64,000 nt of DNA from assembly GCA_947576945.1 (NCBI GenBank), contig CANPTH010000006.1, positions 39,444 through 103,443 on the forward strand. The letters are read 5' to 3'. This DNA comes from an uncultured Lachnospiraceae bacterium (GTDB lineage Bacteria > Bacillota > Clostridia > Lachnospirales > Lachnospiraceae). Positions 61,878-64,000 of this stretch are shown here, in pieces; positions within the stretch are counted from its first letter, which is position 1, and each line of letters starts with the position of its first letter. The notes under the pieces were generated by a model. That model had not been told where the DNA came from, searched no databases, and worked only from the letters and a program-made list of their open reading frames with translations. A program made the position numbers and the translations under genes.

Positions 61878-63593
61878 ATGAAACGCAGAAAGATTTTGGC
61901 GCTGTTGACCGTAGGTGCGCTGCTGGCCGGCACACTGAGCGGATGCGGCGGTGACAGCGGGGCGTCAGGAGACGCCGGCAGTGCAGGAAGCACGGGAGAG
62001 GCAGCAGGAGAGAGCGCGGACGCGCAGGGCGGCGGAGATGATACTTCACCGATCACCTTTGAGTATTACAATGCGGACGGTAAGGATGACGGCTGGAGCG
62101 ATACACCGGTAGGTTCCGCCATTGCGGATGCGACAGGTGTCAGACTGGAGATTACCTATCCGGTATCCAGCACCGGAGATCCTTCCGAGGACGTGGCGTT
62201 GATGATCGCCAACGATGAGTATCCGGATCTGATCTATTCCAAGACGTCTGCAGCCAGCCTTTATGAGGCGGGAGCGCTGATCGACATGACGGACCTGATC
62301 GAGCAGTACGGCCCGAACATCAAGAAGATGTACGGGGATGAGTTTGAGAAGCTGAAATGGAGCGCCGATGATCCGGGCATCTATCAGTTGTCTTATGCAG
62401 GTGTGGGCGGCAGATATTTCAGCACGGGCGGAACCTGTCAGATTCAGTATGCGGTATTGAAAGAGAATAACTACGAGTATCCCAAGACTCTGGACGAGTA
62501 TGAGGCGATGATCAAGTCTTATCTGGCGGCGCATCCCACTACGGAGGATGGTCTGGAGACCATCGGTATGTCGATGAGCGCTGCAGACTGGCACTGGATG
62601 ATCACGCTGGCGAATCCTGCAGGTTATATCGCGGATGCAGCGCCCGACAATGGTTCCTGGCTGGTGGATGAGAACTATAACTGTATCTTCAAACAGAAGA
62701 GCGAGAACGAGAGAGAATATTTCAAATGGCTGAGTCGTATGTATGACGAAGGCATTCTGGATCCGAACTTCGCAACACAGACAGATGACGATTATATCGC
62801 GAAGCTCGTCAGCGGCCGCGTAATCGCGATCACGGATGCAAACTGGCACTATTATCAGGCACATGTATCTCTGAATGCAGAAGGAAAAACAGACAAGACT
62901 TACTGTGGTCTTCCGGTGACGCTGCGTGCCGACCAGAAGGCGCCCAGCTTAATGTATCAGGGTCTGCAGGTTGGTTACGGAATCGCCATCACCAAGAGCT
63001 GTGAGGATCCTGTGCGTGCGATCAAGTTCCTGGATTACCTGTGTTCCGATGAAGGCGCGATCCTTTACCGCTGGGGTATCGAGGGAGAGCATTATTTCCT
63101 GGATGAGAACGGCATGAGATATCGTACCGAAGAAGAGATCGCGAAGGCGAAGACGGATCCTGATTATGGGAAGAATACCGGAATCGGCAGCTGTGTGGGA
63201 TTCCCGATCTATGGCGACGGTGTGCAGGATGCCAACGGGGATTACTATACACCCACCAACAAGCAGTCCACCATCGCAGAGTACAATGAGGAAGAGAAGG
63301 CTGCCTGCGAGGCATGGGGTGTAGAGATGCTGACGGATATCTTCCCGCAGCCGGAAGAATTCGAGACACCGCCTTACTCACCGCTGTGGGCGTATGGAGT
63401 TCCACAGGAGATCAACAGCACCGTAACAGTCTTAAATGAGATTCTGTTCCCGGCGCTTGTAAAATGTGTGACTGATCCTGTAGATTCTTTTGACGCCAAC
63501 TGGGATGCGATGCTGGCGGATCTGGAGGCAAATGGCATGCAGGAAGCAAGCGACATGATGACGGAGTTTCTGGCAACGAAGCTGCCGCAGTAA
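61878..63593 (+). CDS. Extracellular solute-binding lipoprotein (copy 2)
   Basis: 571 residues. The signal ends in TLSGC (Cys23). The colinear match with the protein at 59046 extends over the whole length, with long identical nucleotide stretches such as the segment encoding DLIEQYGPNIKKMYGDEFEKLKW. The tether sequences differ, and changes cluster in the middle (KQKSENEREYFKW against KHSSDDEKEYFRW) and around the predicted binding cleft. It is alone in its unit, and shares the permeases upstream or others elsewhere. GAAGGAGG lies before the ATG at 61878. A TAAAAT box about 40 bases upstream lacks a good -35 element. Confidence 0.93.
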   Translation: MKRRKILALLTVGALLAGTLSGCGGDSGASGDAGSAGSTGEAAGESADAQGGGDDTSPITFEYYNADGKDDGWSDTPVGSAIADATGVRLEITYPVSSTGDPSEDVALMIANDEYPDLIYSKTSAASLYEAGALIDMTDLIEQYGPNIKKMYGDEFEKLKWSADDPGIYQLSYAGVGGRYFSTGGTCQIQYAVLKENNYEYPKTLDEYEAMIKSYLAAHPTTEDGLETIGMSMSAADWHWMITLANPAGYIADAAPDNGSWLVDENYNCIFKQKSENEREYFKWLSRMYDEGILDPNFATQTDDDYIAKLVSGRVIAITDANWHYYQAHVSLNAEGKTDKTYCGLPVTLRADQKAPSLMYQGLQVGYGIAITKSCEDPVRAIKFLDYLCSDEGAILYRWGIEGEHYFLDENGMRYRTEEEIAKAKTDPDYGKNTGIGSCVGFPIYGDGVQDANGDYYTPTNKQSTIAEYNEEEKAACEAWGVEMLTDIFPQPEEFETPPYSPLWAYGVPQEINSTVTVLNEILFPALVKCVTDPVDSFDANWDAMLADLEANGMQEASDMMTEFLATKLPQ

Positions 63594-63719
63594 GTGGATC
63601 TGATATTTCACATTTACCTCTGTTCAGAAGCGCTTTGCGCTGTTCAACCTTTCTCCATGTTGGAGCAGTTTACTGAGATGACTGCGAGCAGGGTATTATA
63701 TACATATACATTTGGAAAG

Positions 63720-63750
63720 GACTGATATTTGGAAAGATATCAGTCTTTTT
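63720..63750 (+). terminator. Intrinsic terminator after binding protein copy 2
   Basis: GACTGATAT (63720-63728) pairs with ATATCAGTC (63737-63745), followed by five T. The sequence resembles the terminator after copy 1. Confidence 0.85.
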
Positions 63751-64000
63751 CCTAAACATCCATATCCCGTACTATCCTATCACCATAAATAGAAGTGGAT
63801 GTTCAGAAACATATGCACACATGCATTCATACAGACAAGCTGCATGAATGCATGGCGCAGTCACGAACAGCGCAGCAAATGCGCAGTTCTGATTGCCGGT
63901 TACTTCTATAGTAAACCACCATCATGCTCAGCCTGCCGTCGGGCAGGCCGCATGGCCATCCATGCTGTGAAAGTCGAAGACTTTCACAGTAAACCACCAT
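63751..64000. repeat. Structured intergenic repeat at the window end
   Basis: GTAAACCACCAT occurs at 63911-63922 and again at 63989-64000, giving a 78-base period at least once. The unit contains hairpins GCCTGCC/GGCAGGC and GTGAAAGTC/GACTTTCAC. TGCATTCAT and ATGAATGCA form another inverted pair upstream. It runs into the window edge; no gene is supported in 63594-64000. Confidence 0.55.

Overview
The window reads as a chromosomal segment of an anaerobic, fibre- and glycan-degrading Firmicute of the Lachnospiraceae type. The support is a GC content near 50 %, strong AGGAGG-type ribosome sites, sigma-A promoters, many AraC-type regulators beside LplB/YtcP-type sugar importers, GH67, GH3 and GH13 enzymes, a putative DNA-repair radical SAM pair and a B. 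subtilis-type SOS box. No rRNA, tRNA, CRISPR array, insertion sequence or prophage was seen. Genus cannot be fixed from sequence alone; a Hungatella/Eisenbergiella-like gut bacterium is a guess.

Layout. 1-7.9 kb: end of an AI-2E-type permease, a VanH-like D-lactate dehydrogenase overlapping a VanZ-like protein, a DUF308 membrane protein, a DUF2130 protein, an unknown small protein, a chemoreceptor and a CPBP membrane protease. 7.9-17.2 kb: MATE and MFS transporters (tail to tail, overlapping), a GH67 alpha-glucuronidase with a small PAS protein, an AAA/PD-(D/E)XK protein, a MalY-type C-S lyase and a GNAT acetyltransferase. 17.3-21.9 kb: a heterodimeric ABC exporter with one degenerate ATP site, divergent from an AraC regulator; a 10-bp motif occurs three times between them.

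22.1-36.9 kb is the most unusual block. A LacI regulator is divergent from a twelve-gene operon: two Gfo/Idh/MocA oxidoreductases, a complete Dpp/Opp-type ABC importer, an M20 peptidase, a UroD-like protein, a CyuA-type cysteine desulfidase (serine dehydratase alpha fold), an NAD-dependent epimerase and a TIM-barrel sugar isomerase. I infer an uptake and breakdown pathway for a conjugate of a sugar or cyclitol with an amino acid or small peptide, ending in cysteine or serine deamination.

37-45 kb holds housekeeping and DNA repair: AsnA, an SOS-box-controlled radical SAM/DUF4130 pair with an in-frame 36-bp minisatellite, an HPr-like protein lacking the phosphorylatable histidine, a PD-(D/E)XK-XPD helicase fusion and endonuclease IV. 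45.5-55.7 kb: a GH13 enzyme, a complete Liv branched-chain amino acid importer (livKHMGF) whose first intergenic gap carries 92-bp hairpin repeats, and a GH3 enzyme with reversed domain order. 55.7-64 kb: two AraC regulators and a sugar importer (two permeases, no ATPase) with two closely related binding lipoproteins that look like a recent duplication. The window ends in a structured repeat.
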